A stretch of 64,000 nt of DNA from Arthrinium phaeospermum (GCA_006503535.1 QYRS01000003.1:3782001-3846000); one strand, 5' to 3'; positions 34,901 through 46,601 are shown, counted from the first letter of the stretch. The notes: generated by a model not told the origin, from the letters alone. Translations and numbers: made by a program.

Positions 34901-35533
34901 CTACGGCATTCCATTAATCCTCAACGGACACGGCGGGTGTCGAACTCCTCTGGCCTGAACAAATCTCTGTTACGTTATGACAACATCTCTGAAGATGGGG
35001 TGAAGACGCCGACCACACCCGAAGGGAAATTCTCCCTAGCTCTGGCATCCCAAGGGTCAAGTGTGACACTGAACTCGGCTTCGTACACGCCTACCTCTCA
35101 GCACTCGTCCGGCTTCGATCAGTCCATGTATCCCGCTGGCGCCTCGCCGAGTAGTACCCTGACAGAGATGCACCCTTCCTCGGCCCATGGTGGCCAGCAA
35201 CCATCGTACATACGCGGTGCCAGTGGCGGCACCAACTCCGTTGGCACGCCTACCGCCAATGGTGGCAGCGTGTTCCATCCGGACAACGGTGGAAGCGGAG
35301 GCAGCGGCGCGTCTAGCTTCGTCCAGGCTGCCGGTAACGGCATATCAGCCAGTGGATATTCGTACCTCGGCCCCAACGGCCAGGGCATGCATCTTGTCAC
35401 GATCGACAACGAGTCGGACTTCACGCAGCACCTGACCAGCTTCGAGAGCGCGGACATGCTGAGCTGGTTCGGCGAGTACCTGCCTTCGGACGTCGGCCTC
35501 TTCACGGACATGACGGGAAATGGGCTACCCTAA
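31959..35533 (+). CDS. Large Zn2Cys6 transcription factor with fungal_trans domain
   Basis: Two exons, 31959-32089 and 32443-35533, separated by a 353-nt intron, encode 1073 residues. The junction falls just before the zinc cluster. C45-x2-C48-x6-C55-x6-C62-x2-C65-x6-C72 is complete (CLTCRKRKTRCDGEHPTC then HTC...VC), preceded by a KRRR nuclear-localisation-like run at 37-40. A basic/acidic spacer follows. The segment VPYFRYFGPTAIVPGFKQMV and the fungal_trans region (about 250-550, with PSVAAVQACLLMAYEGFGAD, LGLAIRMAIDLGLHKKD and SGTGRPVTLRDDDFELDFP) match the CTF1/FarB-like class of large fungal regulators as I recall it. The C-terminus is Ser/Pro/Gly-rich and ends in an acidic/aromatic segment (MLSWFGEYLPSDVGLFTDM), a plausible activation domain. 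Targets are unknown. Confidence 0.88.
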
Positions 35534-36894
35534 ATCAGCTCAGCCGTTCAAGACTTAGCACTCATATTGAGGCGCTACGCTACTATCTTGTTACATATTC
35601 TCAGATGTTCCATCAGTATCTAAACCATATCACATCTATCCCATACTTGAGGCAAAATGCATGACCGGTGGACTTATGCGGAAACGTCATACTGACGAAG
35701 CATCGACTGCAACCTATCAATTATCAAATTGGCATCTTACGGGCGGCCACTTGCTTTATGTTTGGGGTTCAACTCATTTCCTTCTTGCTCAAGCTCAGCT
35801 CAGGGGTTGGGGGTAACAGAGAAAAAGAAGCCTCACGGTCGGATCACTCGTTCTTATTTTCCTCTTTTGTTGATCCTCGGATTTCACAAACATTTACGGT
35901 GGGACTTCATGCCCTAATGCTCCGGATAGTGACAACACTTATGATGACGAGATGAATGGGTTCTTTTGGGGTTCGGGGCTCCTGGCTGGGACTTTCGGGG
36001 TCGTGGCGGATGATGGGAAACGGAGGGTGGGTCGGCGCTTTCGATATCGCGACCTGGCCTGGTTGCGGATCGTTTCTTTCTGGTCGTGCGAAGATCAGGG
36101 TTTGGGGATATAGCCAGGAGTTTGTATGGAAAGAGGCTACGTATGGTTCACGGAGGTGTCGCTGCTACGTCGCAGCCTCTCCCATATTTTGCCAATTGGA
36201 CAACTCCTTTCGAGCAGATGATGAGGGACGACGGATGGATATATCGCGTCACTCGTAGCCAGGGGTTTGAGGGGACTTCTTGTTCCAGCTTTATTGAGCC
36301 GTAATCAAGGACGAAGATGACGAAATGATACCAGATACATACATACGTACCCTTGACGGGTCTTTTCTTTGGAGAGTGAGAGTGAACGTAGGCGCATATC
36401 AGCTTGGAGCTGCTTTCGCCAACTCGAGATAACATTCACTTACCACCACTCCTTCCAGTCTCGACTAGTCTCTTCTTCGCTCCGTGATCTTCACTCGAAT
36501 GAACTTTCTTGAGGGCAAATGGCTGCGGCTCTGCGGCTCTTCCAAAACCATTTAGAGAAAGAGGGATTGGTGGTGTGTAAGCATGCCTTTGATCTCATTG
36601 ACGGTACTGAATCATTCACCCCTATTATAAACCACATACCAAGATATACATGTCAAATAGTTAACATTATATTGATTATATGGTTCCATCATTGAAACAG
36701 ATCCTCCATCATTGCGCCATCAATTTGCCTCAGCCGATCCATACGACGCGAGCCCAAATAACACATTGCTTTTCGGTTGTCGCCCTTCGACAGAACTCGC
36801 ACGAGAGAGACCAGTACCAAACCAGATACGTCGATTTCCATCCCACCTCGCCGAGGGCGCCGCGCCGCCTAAAGAGTAACTAGGTCGATTGCCC
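35534..36894. other. Convergent intergenic region, 1.36 kb
   Basis: Between the 3' ends of the regulator and the sulfotransferase-like gene. No gene is seen. AT-rich in 36610-36680. Confidence 0.45.
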
Positions 36895-38146
36895 CTAGAA
36901 GATCTTCGGCAACCCCCGCCCCCCGCCGCTCCGCGCGTACCAGATCCCCACGGCCACGAGCGGGGCCAGCACCGAGGCCAGGACGAGGGCGGCCTTGGGC
37001 GGGCCCGAGTCGAGCGCCTTGTTGGAGATCTGGAAGAACTCCTCGGGCGCGTTGCGGCTGGGCCACTCGGTGTCCTCGGGGACGGGTACGCCGAGGTAGG
37101 GGCAGACCTCGTCCCAGCCGAAGCCGTCCTCGAGGCGGCACACCTTGAGCTGCTGGGGCGGGACGATGGTCTTGACTTTGGTGATGCTGTGGTGGGAGGT
37201 CGTGGGTTAGCTCATGTTATGACTTTCTCCTCTGCTCTCTCTCTCCTTTTACCGCAGTACTTCTTGCGAGAGGCATCTGGTGAAGAAGGTAAAGCAGCAG
37301 AACTGCAGAGGGCGAGACTCACTATTCCTTGTAGTGCGCCACGAGGTGCCGGTGGGCCACCTCGTCGTTCTTGTCGGACCCGAAGAAGATGCGGCGGTTG
37401 AGTACGCCGAACTGGGCCATGTTGCGGGACAGGGGGTGGAGGTACTTGAGGATGTTGGTGGGGAACTGCTGGAACTGGAGCGTCAGGGGCCCGATGGTGT
37501 TGAGCCACGACTTGGCCCACTTGTCCGGGTCCCGCTCCGTCAGGAGGAACTTGGCGTCCGGGTAGGCCGCGACGACCTCGCTGAGCATGAAGAAGGGCAT
37601 CTCCACGATGATCTGGGCGGGGTGCGAGTGTCAGTAGGCATGTCTCAGGGTGATGGTGATCATGCGTAGGGGAAGACCTTGCGGATGGATGGCTTACATC
37701 GTAATCAGCGAACCACTTGTCGAACTCGGCGCGTCCATCTACATTCCGTTATCGTCGATGTCAGCCAAAGCCTCTATTATGAGACGGGTGAAGGAAGCCA
37801 AGCCCGTCAATAGCAAACAAGTCGGGCCACACTCACACGGCGCAAATGTGCCATCTACGCTGGCCTGCAGGCCCTCGGTCATATAGCGGACATGGTCGGC
37901 GCCGTTGGCGAAGACCTCGACCATGTGATAGGGCTTGAAGCCCAAGACCTTGAGGGCCTGGTATAACCCATGAGTACCCGTCCTGCGTATCGCTCATTAG
38001 CAAACATGTTTGCGAACTGGACGGCGGCGTAATGCCTATCCTCTCTCTCTCTCACAGTCACTCACTCACCTTGGCGCACTCAGCACGATCAACTTCTTGG
38101 GCTTCGGGTCGACCGGCGCCGGGAGACGGTCGATGTGGCGAGACAT
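36895..38146 (-). CDS. Fungal sulfotransferase-like protein with C-terminal membrane anchor
   Basis: Five exons, 38146-38070, 37982-37837, 37738-37698, 37612-37323 and 37186-36895, encode 281 residues. Exon 3 is only 41 nt. The first junction builds LIVLSAPRTGTHGLYQALKV, the P-loop that binds the phosphosulfate of PAPS in this family (usual form RTGTxSL). Later motifs are PYGRAEFDKWFADYD, IIVEMPFFMLSEVVAAYPDA, KFLLTERDPDKWAKSW (the 3'-phosphate-binding TERD region) and a DGFGWDEVCPYLGVPVPEDT segment. A helix at about 252-272 (AALVLASVLAPLVAVGIWYA) near the C-terminus suggests a tail anchor. The fourth-family fungal sulfotransferases (Sulfotransfer_4) have this order. Acceptor unknown. Intron 1 contains a CT microsatellite (about 38038-38053). 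Confidence 0.85.
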
Positions 38147-39207
38147 GGCGTCGTCAAACAAATACCCCGATCAAGGCGAGTACAGTTAGAAAGGATCTCA
38201 ATCAGTGTCGGCTACGAGACGGTGGGTAGGTTACACCACGGGATTGCAATGAAAGAAGATATGGTGATACGAGAGGGGAATGAGCGTGCAAGTCCAGTCC
38301 AGTCCGAATATCCCGCTGCTCGCTCGCTCCACGTGACAGACGCTGGACGCCATGACGACGAAGCGAAATGTGTTTTACTAATATGGCCGATAGGGCCACC
38401 ACCAGCGGGCAGCAGCTCCAGTGTTAACCCCCTTGGATGCCCGGCTAAGCACTGGGACTGGTGACGATGGTGGCCCTAGAGCACCATCTCGGAACTTATC
38501 ACTGGCTCGGCATCGAGATAGCCCACTACCTGGAAGGGGCTCCTCGAAGAAGTGGGCTGCGTCTCCACCAAACCACCAGGATCTAGGATGGGAGCTTAGA
38601 TCGCGCACTCATCGCACATTGTCCAAAGACCGAACGCAGCAAAAGCCCGTGAATGGTCCACTGTCGCATTTCATATATCACATCTACCATGCCTCACCGC
38701 CAGGACGAGTGTGGCCTCATATCCAAACTCCCAAGTTCCGGTCACGACTCCACCAATGGTCGGCAGCGGCCGGGTCAAAGACTCGGACTCTGTACAGTTG
38801 CTCTTTCTCCGGAGCTAGTGTGATGCTACTGTACCCTCAAAAAGCTTCAAGTCAATTGGAGTCCGGTCGCGTTTTGCTGCCCTCGAACCTCAGTCTTCTG
38901 ATTCGGAACCATGCTGGCCCGCGCCGACAGCCGCTGCCGGTGGCAAAGCGCATGTCGGCCGGCTAGCCGACGATGCTGGACTTGACGGTAAATTGACCTG
39001 TTCTGGGCTAATGCAGCCCCCGTCTTGGGATGGCAAGCCCTGGGTATAGGATTTCATGCTATAACCGCAGAACACATTGTTTGCTATCGCTGCGCGGGGT
39101 TTTGGCCAGTTTTGACGTCTCTGAGCTGCGTACCAGCGGTCGAGATATGAGACTCAAGTTCTCGTTCTAAGTAGCGAGATGCGACTGACATCATAACTCT
39201 TCATCCC
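38147..39207. other. Intergenic; no gene seen
   Basis: Upstream of the sulfotransferase-like gene and downstream of the F-box-like gene. Open frames here have no motifs. Confidence 0.45.
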
Positions 39208-40419
39208 TCACTTCGCCCTCCGCGGCCGCTTCCTCTCCGCCTTCCTCGTAGCCAAGTGGTCGCGAATGTGCCGGTTGAGCTGCGTCCTCTGGCGCGTCTC
39301 TTCCACCTTCAGCTGCTTCTCCGTCTTCTCGGACTCGCGCAATCTGGCGGCCGCGTGTGACTCGGCCGCCTGCCGCCTGTCCGCTTCCCTGGAGAGACGC
39401 AGCGCCTCGCCCCGCCTGAGCTCCTCCTCGCGGGCCTCCCGCTTCTGCCGCAGCCGTTCGGCCTCTTCGCACTCGAGCCGGAACCGCGCGCACGTGGCCG
39501 GGCTGTTCGGCAGCCCCACCAGCGGCACCTCAATGGGATGCACCTCGTGAGGCAGCTGGAGCGCCGCGGTGTTGCGGGTGTCGCAGTAGCCTTTCCATCG
39601 CGCGTCCTGAAGGCATTCGAGCTGTCGTCCCACTGCACTGGCACGGGCGTGCCAAAGCGTAGGGTTCGCTCGGAAATCGAGATCCAGTGGAGAGAAATCC
39701 TCGGCGTTTACGTCGTCGATGCGAACGTCGACATGCACCAGCCCCCAGATCGTGGTGCAGTCCGCTGCAGCCTGGAGATTGTTATCATACCGCCTGCTGG
39801 CCGATAGCAGGTACGCCAAAGGCGTGAAGCCAGCCATCCGCAAGGACTTCAGGTGCGGAAGCTGGCGGGACAGCGTCATGGCGAAGCCGTCGGGCATGCG
39901 CGCGGGGCCGAGGTCGAGCCGCCTTAGGTTTGTACAAGCCAGTAGGTTCTGCAACAGCCGCCCGTCGATGATGACGACGTCGCGTTCGTTGCCGACACGC
40001 CGCTGCAGCCAGTGAGTGATGAGATAGATGGCGATATGCCGAATGAGGCCGCGTTTCTCGGCGCTGATGCTGGCGATCCATTGATGAAAGCGCTCGGTCG
40101 AGCAGAAGGAGAAGACATTCCTCTGCCAGAGCACACGGCTTCCTTCCTCGTAGATCTGCCGGTTTGCCAAAAGGACCGCCAGATGCCTCCGTTTTGCGCA
40201 GTGGCAAAAGTGCTCTCGGTGAGGAACCTCCTCGGTGCAGAAAGGAGGTTTCTCTGCGCATGTGGGGGAGAGGCTCGAGTACGGGCAGGTTGCCATGTGG
40301 CGTCGCTGGTACTTGGGCGGCTCGACCAACACGGACTCGTAGATGACGTCCCGGATTTCGCGGGGCAGCTGGAGGAACGGGAACGTCTTTGGGCGCACGC
40401 GGACCACGAGGACGGGCAT
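39208..40419 (-). CDS. F-box-like fungal protein with charged coiled-coil tail
   Basis: A single exon of 403 residues. The N-terminal FPFLQLPREIRDVIYESVLV (about 13-32) is the short F-box-like motif found in many fungal orphan proteins. It is followed by HLAVLLANRQIYEEGSRVLW, the second conserved part of that group. The middle carries leucine-rich pieces (LLQNLLACTNLRRLDLGPAR, LPHLKSLRMAGF). From about 320 to the end the chain is almost wholly Arg/Glu/Lys/Ala (for example RLRQKREAREEELRRGEALR), a strong predicted coiled coil, ending RKAERKRPRRAK, a possible nuclear signal. A role as an SCF adaptor or scaffold is inference. A similar LPREIRD-type protein lies at 60.7 kb, but the two do not look like recent duplicates. 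Confidence 0.75.
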   Translation of the reverse strand: MPVLVVRVRPKTFPFLQLPREIRDVIYESVLVEPPKYQRRHMATCPYSSLSPTCAEKPPFCTEEVPHREHFCHCAKRRHLAVLLANRQIYEEGSRVLWQRNVFSFCSTERFHQWIASISAEKRGLIRHIAIYLITHWLQRRVGNERDVVIIDGRLLQNLLACTNLRRLDLGPARMPDGFAMTLSRQLPHLKSLRMAGFTPLAYLLSASRRYDNNLQAAADCTTIWGLVHVDVRIDDVNAEDFSPLDLDFRANPTLWHARASAVGRQLECLQDARWKGYCDTRNTAALQLPHEVHPIEVPLVGLPNSPATCARFRLECEEAERLRQKREAREEELRRGEALRLSREADRRQAAESHAAARLRESEKTEKQLKVEETRQRTQLNRHIRDHLATRKAERKRPRRAK

Positions 40420-42728
40420 GATGAATCAGGGTGACCAGTGATGATTAATATTGGTTTGTTGTTTCTGGGTCTTGGTCTGGTCTTGGAAGTTCGACATTGA
40501 AGAGTAGAATGGCAATTGCAGAACGGTATTAAAGTACTTAACATTCTAACGGGTGGCTTAGGTATGTATGTACTTACATCTTAGTTGCCGCGCCTCTAGG
40601 CGCCTAAGCGTGCATATTGGCTTAGGCGCAGCCCCAATGATTGACTCACTCGCCGAAACTTCGCTGACATCTGCCTATCCTACTCCATCACAAAAACAGC
40701 TTGTGATCTTGGGGAAATCTAATTAAATGCAGGATGTCATTATATAGCATTGCATAAAAATATTTCAAAGAATACTTGATTATATCTCACACCTTTCTTC
40801 AGGGCAATGTTTTCCTCGGTCGAGCAGCCCCTGATGCCTTGATTGAGGTGCTTTCGCCTGCCAATCGGCGGTGCCATTCATACCCATGCCGGGGACCACC
40901 CTTGCGTGGCCGGGTTTACTAATCAAGGGTCAATTGGCGTTCCTGTATGTGGCCAGGAGATATGATAAGCCCAGTCTTTTTTCTCGGTCTGTTAAGCCGA
41001 GTATAGTGTAACGGCTGCGGTGCGGCTCGGAGGTGAGGGGAATCCACATGGCCGTTAATCAAATCACCGTTGCGGTGCCCTCACGCCGGAACAGATTCCA
41101 GGTCCCTCTATCCGTGGATGGAGCACTGAGGCCCTCCGCGCTTGTGGCTTCGCCTCAGATCCCCTGTTGACACCGTCCCCAAAAGCTCAAGGTGCACCAT
41201 CCAAAGACACTGAGGGGTTCACTCCACGATCAGACAAGAACTGAAATTCTTGCTTATTCGATCTAGACGATTCTTGCCATTTCAAGTGGCCCCGGCCACA
41301 AGCTCTTGTGGGGGCTCCGGAGCAACCTAAGGAACTCCCCGACTGCGGGAGCACCTCCCATCAATGCATGGGGCAACGGCTCCGGCGGATCCCGGAGTGT
41401 CGCTCCTATGTCGCCCAGGGCTGGAAAATTGCGACGGTCAGACCTAATTGCCGAAAGGGCAGCCCGGCGGACTAAGATCAGGGCTGTCTCCTGCGAGGGA
41501 AGGAAGGATGGTTGAGCATCCGGGAGGAAAGGAACGCTTACATGCTCGTATTCTGGTACTATGAAATAGAGGGGGTCACGTGCTTAGTATAAGGAAATCG
41601 TATTCACAATACGGTTTAGGGCCAACGTGAACCGGCCATCCTGATAAACTCCGGGGTTGCCCAGACTTGGCGTCATAAAATGGACCATGACGTGCCAAGA
41701 GATGCCAGGGCTGACGTTCGAATATAACCAGAATTTCTGTAGCTCTTGTTTGCATGCAAGGGGATAGGGCCTGGCTCGATTAGTAGAGAGGAGCTGGGGC
41801 CTGGAGAGAAAGGGATGGCAAAGAAGAGGGGCTGTTTGGTTCACTTATCCCTGTATGCCTATTCGGGTTTCTTCTCTCGAAGAAGTGGTCATGACCTTCG
41901 TAGTAGAGAACTGAAGTTTCTCAGCTGACATGAGAAGGGGCGCGTGACGTCCGAAGATATATACTTATCCATCTGGAGATGAGGAAAGAGTATACTTACA
42001 AGCCGCCATAGTCGTAAGCATGCAATAATGGAGTAAGATTAATTCAAATCTTTCCCCGTATATACGGCTGTATCTGTTTTCTTTAGGGATGCTTGCGGGG
42101 ATCGATTCCTTCATTTGGGTCTATGAATCGTAGTCCGGTCACCTGGTGTCACCCATTGCAGGTTATATCCCTTTTTGAGACGCAGAGCTATCCTGTAGAT
42201 CAATCATGGTCATCACCCCTTGCTTTAGTATCCCAGATGATTAAAGCAAGCACCAGCAGGCGATAGATAATAAGAGCGAGGAGTTGTTCGAAGTAAGCTA
42301 CTTCTCTAGAAATGGTATATACTTTAAATGTCCCCATTCCAATGAAGCTCCACCGTGAAGAGGCCGGTACCTGAAGGTCAACCAACAGCTTTCGCACGTG
42401 GGTCGAAACGTGGACACAACCTCTTCTCTGTAATTATATTCAATTTTGTCTTTAACTTGCACGTTGAATCTGAAGTTCATACGAGACTGCTTATTTCAAC
42501 GTCGACGACCCATTTAAGTGGAGGTAGCGCGACGGCAACTGCCACTCACGACAGGGGTAAGCCCGAGCACGCCATCGGAGCACGACATCGCACAAGGCCG
42601 TATCTTTGCGGAGTCGGTGCCGACCGGGTATAAAAAAAAACAAAGTTTCATCGACGCCGTCTTACTTGAGGAGCAGGGTTCGGTACGCTGTTTTTCTCTG
42701 TGTCTTGAAACATACACCCTATTACATC
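40420..42728. other. Intergenic, 2.3 kb; no gene seen
   Basis: Holds the promoters of the F-box-like gene (minus) and the sulfatase (plus). Short frames only, no motifs. Confidence 0.45.
42629..42640 (+). promoter_or_regulatory. Probable TATA box of the sulfatase gene
   Basis: TATAAAAAAAAA lies 89-100 bases before the sulfatase start codon. Confidence 0.4.
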
Positions 42729-44944
42729 ATGAGGGTCGCTGTCGCCCCCATACTGCTGGGGCTCACGGGCCTTGCCTACGCGCAAACTCAGGCAGGGAAC
42801 GGGCCTGCGAATGATCCGGCAAAGACAAAGGCCAAGCCGAATTTCATCTTCATCATCACGGATGACCAGGATCTCCGCCTCGGCTCGCTCGAGTACCAGC
42901 CCGCTTTGAAGAAGCACCTCGCGGACCAGGGCACCACCTTCTCGAAGCATTATTGTACCATCTCGATCTGCTGTCCTTCCCGGGTGTCTCTACTAACCGG
43001 TAGAGCGGCGCACAACACCAATGTCACCGATGTGTCCATGCCGTACGGTAAGCTATATCCTCTCTCGGAATATCCCGTCAACCCCGTTTCCCCGTAACTG
43101 AACACCGGCGATACAGGTGGCTACCCCAAGTTCGCCGCGGAGGGATGGAACGACAAGTACCTGCCCGTCTGGCTGCAAGACGCCGGGTACAATACGTACT
43201 ACACGGGCAAGCTCATGAACGGCTTCTCGACCGCGACTTACAACAACCCCTTCCCCAATGGCTGGACTGGGACCGACTGTAAGTCAATCTAAGGGGTGTT
43301 TTCTTTTTCCTCTACAGTGTGTAAAGCTCCGAACTGATCCACCGTCAGTCTTCGTGGACCCAAACACCTACGTATACTACAATGTATCCATGCAACGCAA
43401 CAAGGAAGAACCCCGGACCCTCACCGGCCAATACTCGACCGACCTCGCGGCCAGCACTGCAATCTCGTTCCTGGACGAGGCGCTGGCCAGAGATGGCGAT
43501 TCTCCGCAGAAGCCGTTCTTCCTCGGCGTCGCCCCCATCGGGCCCCATTCCGAGACTTGGCAAGGGCGGTTCAGCGCGCCCGTGCCGGCGGATCGGCACA
43601 AGGATCTGTTCCCCGGGTTGAAGGTGCCCCGGAACCCAAACTTTAATCCCGAAGCGGTAAGCTCCCTCGGCTACGACGTCCATCCCGACATGTAAAGTTG
43701 GCCGGCAAACTAACAAATACATTAATGCAAAAAGCCCAGCGGTGGAGGCTGGATCAAGACCCTAGACCGCCAGAACCAGACCGTCGTCGACTACCACGAC
43801 GACTTCTACCGCAAGCGCATCCAGTCGCTGCAAGCCGTAGACGAGCTGGTCGACGGCATCGTCAAGCGTCTGGAAGCGGCGCCGCCCGACGTGCTCGCCA
43901 ACACGTACCTCATCTACACGTCGGACAACGGCTACCACGTCGGGCAGCACCGCCTGTCGCCCGGCAAGACGTGCTCGATCGAGGAGGACATCAACGTGCC
44001 CTTCGTCATCCGGGGGCCGGGGATCCCCGCGGGGGGGCAGTGGGAATTGCCGACGTCGCACACCGACATCGTGCCCACCCTTTTCGAGCTCGCGGGCATC
44101 CCGCTGCAGGACGGGTTCGACGGCGTGCCCATGCCCGTCACTGAGACGGCGCAGAAGAAGAGCGAGGGTGCTGATGCAGCCCCTAAGAGCGAGCATGTGA
44201 ATGTCGAGTTCTGGGGGGATGCGATTGCGGAGGGTGACTATCCCGGCACGGGGAGCGGGCTTAGTGGCAGTGGGTTTTGCGGTCTTTCCTTAGTTGTTCC
44301 ATCCCTCTCTTCCCAGCCCCTTGCTTTGTTGCATGAGAGAGCTACGCTGACCAGGCCATTGGCTACTATCTAGTGAGCGGTGTAAACGGCACTTACAAGG
44401 CCCTGCGGCTCCTTGGCGACGGCTATGACCTGTCATACACGGTATGGTGTACCAACGAGCACGAGCTGTACGACCTCAAGGTCTGTTGTTCCCTCCCCAT
44501 CCTCTCCTTGGTCCCGAAACAACTCGGGCGTATCAGTCAGTAAACAACTAACCCCTGTATAACCAGGCCGACCCCTGGCAACTAAACAACATCTACCCCG
44601 CTTCCACCTCCCCCGACCCAACCCCCACGGTCTACGGCTGGGACAAGCCCAAGCTCCTCGCCCGCGTCGACGCCCTGCTCCTGACCCTCAAGGCCTGCCG
44701 CGGCGCCGTCTGCCGGCGGCCCTGGGCGGCGCTGCACCCGGCCGGCGACGTGCACAGCCTACGCGACGCCATGGCGCCCGCCTTTGACGACTTCTATCTC
44801 CAGCAGCAGCCGCGCGTCGCCTTCTCCGAGTGCAGGCTGGGCTACCTGGCCGAGTTCGAGGGGCCGATGCGGCCGTCCGTTTTCGGGGGCGCGGCGGAGG
44901 GGGAGGGGATCGGGATGTTGGCGCGGTGGGAGGATTATGTGTGA
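42729..44944 (+). CDS. Secreted sulfatase (arylsulfatase type)
   Basis: Sulfatases hydrolyse sulfate esters. Exons 42729-43047, 43117-43278, 43349-43656, 43735-about 44263, about 44374-44480 and 44567-44944 give roughly 600 residues. The fourth exon's end is uncertain: donors at 44234 and 44264 both keep frame. A signal peptide is at 1-18 (VAVAPILLGLTGLAYA). Metal ligands are in FIITDDQD (D45, D46). CCPSR (81-85) is the cysteine-type sulfatase motif whose first Cys (C81) is oxidised to formylglycine, followed by VSLLTGR. Other conserved parts are TGKLMNGF, LGVAPIGPHSE, SDNGYHVGQHRLSPGKTCSI-EEDINVPFVIRGPG and SHTDIVPTLFELAGI. The C-terminal half has the EHELYDL...DPWQLNNIYP segment of fungal arylsulfatases. 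All catalytic blocks look intact. The acceptor at 43734 (AAAAG) was chosen because it yields PSGGGWI, the family's form. Confidence 0.87.
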
Positions 44945-45585
44945 GAAATGAAAGGGGATGTGTGAAGTCATCACGCACATCGGCCAGTACCGCTTATAGG
45001 ATGGGTTTATGAGTTGCCGGTTCAAACCAGTGGATCGTAAATTCATAGGAGGTTGCGATATCGCAACAAGTTGATTAAGATTACCCATTAAACCCCCTGT
45101 CCAAGTACACACACACTCATACGGCGGCTACACAGCGTCCGGATCATCTACATGCGTTCGTGACACGTACAGTTACGCCAAGAACCCGCGTTATGACGCT
45201 CGTTCTTGTTTGGGTCTTTCCATCTCAGACAGACCACAGCCATGGTGCAGCCGATTCGCCTGCCTTCCTCAATCTTGACGCCGTGTTCATTCCAGCCACG
45301 TTCAGCAAGGAAACAGGATCAGGAAGACACAGTGAAAGCAAGGTCGCAGCGCTGACCGGCCGCCAGATCAAGTATATTAACCTATCTCACCATACTGATT
45401 ATCGCGTGCCGTTTCTTTTTCGGCAGGGAATAGGCCTCGTTGGGCTTCCGCGCGCTAAGACGCTGCTCGGTCTGCAGGTTGGATATGCAGAAGGGATGCC
45501 AGCCGGTTTCGCCCATAAAATCAACACAGATATCATATGATGATGGGAAACGAAGAGGGAAAAAAGAAGAAAAAAAAAAGAAAAG
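44945..45585. other. Intergenic; no gene seen
   Basis: 3' flank of the sulfatase. A frame at 45160-45540 has no motif or convincing start context. The end is A-rich (45541-45598). Confidence 0.45.
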
Positions 45586-45830
45586 AAAAAAAAAAAAAGT
45601 GACCACAGAAACCCCCACCGTTTCTGACCATATGATTGAAGGTTTAGAGGACCTTCGGTCTCGAGGAGGTTAGAGGACCTCCGACCTCGTTGGGGGTTGA
45701 GGACCCCCGACCTTACAGGAGAATGGGCCCTTTGGTCAGCAAGGGCTCAAGTGCGAGACTCGAACCCGTGACCTCCGGAAATGCGTTGATCCAAATCCTC
45801 ACAGTACCACTGAGCCAACAGTGACAGATG
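45586..45830 (-). ncRNA. Possible Pol III transcript or tRNA-derived SINE with hairpin array
   Basis: Read on the minus strand. An A box (TGGCTCAGTGGT, 45817-45806) and a B box (GGTTCGAGTCT, 45766-45756, 10 of 11 consensus bases) are spaced as in tRNA genes, but no full cloverleaf forms. GGCTCAG (45816-45810) can pair with TTGAGCC (45750-45744), although this overlaps the A box. Downstream are three consecutive 6-bp hairpins (45708-45638), then a perfect 7-bp hairpin (CAGAAAC/GTTTCTG, 45626-45606), then an uninterrupted run of 13 Ts (45598-45586), a strong Pol III terminator. The whole would be a transcript of about 240 nt. Promoter boxes and terminator are seen in the sequence. Transcription, and the choice between SINE copy and functional RNA, are inference. 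A second copy was not noticed in this window. Confidence 0.4.
45638..45713. repeat. Three tandem 27-bp hairpin units with compensatory stem changes
   Basis: Stems are GAAGGT/ACCTTC (45638-45656), GGAGGT/ACCTCC (45665-45682) and GGGGGT/ACCCCC (45692-45708). Loops are TTAGAGG, TAGAGG and TGAGG. Spacers between units are similar (CGGTCTCGA, GACCTCGTT). The A-to-G changes on one arm are matched by T-to-C changes on the other, so every stem stays perfectly paired. Confidence 0.75.
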
Positions 45831-46601
45831 AATAGGTGGTTGTTCCCCCAGTGGGCGGTGCCGTTGCTGGAGGTGGAAGAATTGCTTGCTATGGCTACCT
45901 ATTAGGTCTCCTAGCTGGATCTTTTGGTGCTGGAGCTGGAGCTGGAGCTGTAGGTACATAAGCTACGTGCCCCACCTTGTACGCGTCAATCAGTAAGTAC
46001 AATTGAAGGTAGGAGCTGCAGTCCAGTGTGGTGTTGACGGGGTGGTGGCATTGTGCCCGGCTGTAGATGATGGCATTGCCGCCAGATACCTCATGATCCC
46101 CTGACAACACCCTGTACCCTCCCACTGCAACATCGTGATAGAGTGGGAGCTTGATCACACCCCTGATGAGACTTTGGAAAATTCCAGAGGTGTCTGTCTG
46201 CATTCCTACTCGGAGTTGTACTTAGTTACGGATTACATCGAGCAGGTTTTCTAGGCCTCAAGTCCCCTCCTTCTCGATATTCTTGTGTACCGGCTGATCT
46301 CGGAAGGTCCTTTCCACGTTGAATGCATACTCGTCTGAAGTTGAATACTGCATGGCTCACCATGACACACCACAAGCTACTTGAGGAGCCATGTGGTTTG
46401 TATTCACTCGATTCTGTCCATGATTACGCCCTATAAATCCGTCGGGCACTTCGACCTGTTCCTCCCACCGCCTCTCTCTCATACAGCCACTTTTATTTTC
46501 TGCCATGAGCCTTCCATCATACCAACAGAAATTCCTCATCTCCTGCTTTTGCACCTCTTCGTAAACGTTCAGCCGAGTCGTCTCGGCCCGAACACCGCAA
46601 C
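45831..46601. other. Intergenic; promoter of the CVNH-like gene
   Basis: A short hexamer array, (GGAGCT)n-like (GGAGCTGGAGCTGGAGCTG at about 45931-45949), lies next to the tRNA-related element. The remainder is unique sequence. Confidence 0.45.
46432..46438 (+). promoter_or_regulatory. Probable TATA box of the CVNH-like gene
   Basis: CTATAAATCC, about 165 bases before the start codon at 46602, in a pyrimidine-rich promoter. Confidence 0.4.

Noticed and set aside
45010..45050. B-box-like CCGGTTCAAACC
   Set aside because: No properly placed A box; no arm pairing.
45160..45540. 126-codon plus-strand frame
   Set aside because: No motif, no start context, ends in an A-rich tract.
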